A stretch of 64,000 bases of DNA. Origin: Tetrapyrgos nigripes. Taxonomy: Eukaryota; Basidiomycota; Agaricomycetes; Agaricales; Campanellaceae. Under the pieces are notes generated by a model. That model did not search any database. It had not been told where the DNA came from and worked only from the letters and a program-made list of their open reading frames with translations. Made by a program: the position numbers and the translations under genes. Each line of letters opens with the position of its first letter. Positions within the stretch are counted from its first letter, which is position 1. This document shows, piece by piece, positions 61,845 to 64,000 of this stretch. Location of the stretch: contig JAACJM010000001.1 in NCBI GenBank assembly GCA_013368315.1, forward strand, positions 1,240,001 to 1,304,000, in the 5' to 3' direction.

Positions 61845-62226
61845 TTCGGTCTTCCTTTCGGTTCATGGTCTCCCAGTCGTCTTTAAGTACATCTTCATTT
61901 CATCGTATTTCCAGCTTTCCTCTTTACATTCACTTGTGTAATATAATGTGATTCTTTACCTTGGACTTATATATACATATGCCCTCATGCATGTCGAGAT
62001 GATTTTCATTGGATAATACACATAGATTGCGGGATATTTACATGGTGTACGGTAAGCTAAAATGTGAAGAAAGGTGGAAAGCAAAAGGGAAGTGGTTAAG
62101 CAAAAGTAGAGCAAGTAGCTTAAGTCGTGAAAGAGGTCGTTAAAGGAAGTAGTTCTTCAATCCCGAGAATAAAAAGAAACAATATTCTTCACCGAGTCCT
62201 TAGAAACAGTATCCTTCACCTAGTCC
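61845..62226. other. Convergent intergenic region
   Basis: 382 bp between the 3' ends of the Rab5 gene and the RasGEF gene. It contains most of the 27-bp tandem duplication listed separately. Confidence 0.5.
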
Positions 62227-62230
62227 TTAG
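62177..62230. repeat. 27-bp tandem duplication at the RasGEF stop codon
   Basis: Two adjacent 27-bp copies, 62177-62203 and 62204-62230, differ at three positions. The inner copy includes the RasGEF stop codon (62227-62229 on the minus strand), so the outer copy duplicates the same TTC-TAA context downstream. Confidence 0.8.
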
Positions 62231-64000
62231 AATCCGGCTGCCTCCAAACCCCTTCTGATGTCCGCGTGTGCCAACTCGGACTGCTGCACCTCCTGGCTCT
62301 TTGACCAAAACTTGGTCTGCCAATCCTTCGAAGTCGTCAACTGCCTCATATTATTCGAAATAAACTGCATCGTCGAATCGTTTTCGGCGATGCTATAAGG
62401 CTTGCTCTGAGTTCTGAGCATAACTTTGACGACCTCATACCAGCGTTGACGCTGTATGAACGATGCCCTGTCGCCCTCGTCCGAGTACTGATCCTTGATG
62501 TGCACTATTTCGGTCATGTACATTCCCACGAAAGGCACACAGGGACCGTCTGCTTGAAGCTGAAGTTTGCGGTAACCAGAGAATCCACCGGTGGGTTTGT
62601 TATACTTGAGAAGACCGTCAAGTGTATTTTTCCGACCAACGTGTGCCCACGTCAGGTGGAGGCGAAGAATCACGGTGCTGGAGAGAGCGTTTATAATGGC
62701 ACTCATAGAGGCAAAGTTGTTCATATTCCTGCATTTCTGTGGACAGTTTTAGAGACAGGTCTGACGCAGATAAAAAGGACTACAAACCTCTGCCACTTTA
62801 ATCCAAAAATCGACGGTATCGGCCCGTCTGGAAAGCTGGTCATTGTTTAATATTGTCGAAGTAACCCACGCTGCGAGCTTGTCGTGAGTAGCACAAAAGT
62901 TGGTTAGATTTGAGGTATTTGTGGGAGGGTTCTTGCATATGCCATTGGATGATGTGTTTGCCTGTGATTTGGCCAAAGCCAAGCACTCTTGAGGGGTAAT
63001 CTTGGCATAAAGCCTATACTCAAGCAAAGACAGTTGCTCCGCGATATCAGATGAATCAAGCCGAAGCAAGTCATTCTTCGGTTGTCGGGCCCTGCGCTTT
63101 CGGCCGGGTGATGTAATTGGAGATGTCGACGGCGGGTTCGCAAAGGTCTGTTAGAAGGCGGCAAAGATAGAAAGGTGATTAATGAAGATCTGATTCTTAG
63201 TCAGAGCATAAAGACTTACCAAGCGAGCAATGGTATCAACAATACCTTTGGCCATAGCGGCGAATGGACCAGTGGTGATGAGCTTCACAAAATCTGTGAG
63301 ACGTCTAGCAATATGTGGCTCTTCTTCCAGTAGCCTGTGGTCTTCCAACCACATAGTGAATAGTGTGAGCACCAGACGCTGCGTCGGGACCCAACACTTC
63401 TCTTTCCAATCCTCGAATTCTGTAGCGGAGAGGTTCTTCGGGTACTCCATTCTGTATATCTCGACAAGCATCTCAAACAGTTGGTCTGGACTCATGAGAG
63501 TGCGAAATGTTGTCAGGAATATACGCCTGTACTGTGTATCCTCCGCCGTTTCTATCAAAAACAGATTTTAGTGCCATAGATGCGTCGGAGGGAAAGCATT
63601 GACTTACTGATAGGATCCTTGGGACCGCAGGTCCAGACTAGTCTCTCGACGAGAGCAATTCGAGTTCCCGACAAAATCCTTCCTTCCTCGTCAATCTGCA
63701 ATTGGTCACCGTATCTTGGCTTCAGATACCAGACCAAATTAGATTTGTAAAAGTCCAAAGCTTCCTTGCTTCCAGTCAACTTCTGAATCTTCTCGTCACT
63801 GCGTTTTCCGAGATCGGGGGAAATGGAGGAGGCCTCTTTGTTGCTGTTGTTGTTGTTGTTGTTGTTGTTGGTAGTGGTGGTGGTACTGGGGCCAACGATG
63901 ACCTGAGGTAGTGGACGGCGCGTAGCTGGACGGTCTTGGCCATCCAGCCTATCATCGAGCTCATTGGGAGTAGGTGGAGTAGGTTTGTTGATGAGTTTGG
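62227..64000 (-). CDS. Ras guanine nucleotide exchange factor (CDC25 family), partial
   Basis: The C-terminal part of a Ras activator; the gene continues past the right edge. From the edge inward: Pro/Thr-rich sequence with a run of eight Asn, then a helical segment (SKEALDFYKSNLVWYLKP), the RasGEF N-terminal domain (RIALVERLVWTCGPKDP, RRIFLTTFRTLMSPDQLFE, WVPTQRLVLTLFTMWLED) and the catalytic CDC25 domain (DSSDIAEQLSLLEYRLYAKI, ATHDKLAAWVTSTIL, WIKVAEKCRNMNNFASM, CVPFVGMYMTEIVHI). The stop at 62227 follows RRGLEAAGF. At least three introns are visible. An SH3 domain, common in fungal homologues, would lie outside the window. Likely acts on Ras at the plasma membrane upstream of adenylate cyclase or MAPK. 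Confidence 0.9.
63838..63870. repeat. TTG/CAA trinucleotide run encoding poly-Asn
   Basis: On the coding (minus) strand this reads as AAC repeats, giving about eight consecutive Asn residues in the disordered N-terminal part of the RasGEF. Probably length-variable. Confidence 0.75.

Overview
The window is nuclear DNA of a basidiomycete fungus, most likely an Agaricomycete. The evidence is gene structure and gene content. Almost every gene is cut by many short introns of about 45-65 bases with GT..AG ends. The gene set is fungal (PDR-type ABC transporter, HOG1 kinase, DUF4246 protein, LTV1, GAL10-type epimerase). There is no operon-like spacing. I cannot name the genus. Where exon lengths are summed in the evidence, I placed the splice sites by hand from reading-frame continuity and family motifs, and each such sum is a multiple of three.

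Layout. 0.3-4.5 kb: a eukaryotic RNA-dependent RNA polymerase of the RNAi type. 4.5-7.4 kb: a gene-poor stretch with two small inverted-repeat elements. 7.4-13.5 kb: a 31-exon PDR/ABCG full transporter. 14.1-17.8 kb: an unexplained coding-like frame, a mitochondrial NADH-cytochrome b5 reductase and, head to head with it, the HOG1/p38 MAP kinase. 19.2-24.1 kb: a USP deubiquitinase and a MOSC/MARC protein, both on the minus strand. 24.7 kb: a third small inverted-repeat element. 25.0-30.3 kb: a PIN1/ESS1 prolyl isomerase, a DUF4246 protein and an MFS transporter. 30.6-39.8 kb: a GLO3-type ArfGAP, UDP-glucose 4-epimerase, THO complex subunit 1, a small unknown protein 29 bp from the THO gene, and the ribosome-biogenesis factor LTV1. 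40.0-46.5 kb: TAF2 carrying three C-terminal bromodomains. 46.7-54.2 kb: the FAB1/PIKfyve lipid kinase. 54.6-56.9 kb: a polyprenyl-synthase paralogue without intact Asp-rich motifs (PDSS2/Dlp1-like) and a Roadblock-like protein. 58.0-64.0 kb: a Mei2-like RRM protein, a Rab5 GTPase, and a RasGEF that runs off the right edge.

Most of the genes are conserved housekeeping or signalling genes. The right third contains several genes for endosome/vacuole and growth signalling (FAB1, a Roadblock protein possibly of the LAMTOR type, Rab5, RasGEF), but physical closeness alone does not show that they work together. The less ordinary features are the TAF2-bromodomain fusion, several micro-exons and introns that split catalytic motifs (Rab5, USP, ABC transporter, RdRP), two GC-AG introns, a 24-base poly(C) run used as an intron 3' end, and three MITE/foldback-like elements. 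I found no tRNA or rRNA genes, no CRISPR array and no complete autonomous transposon.
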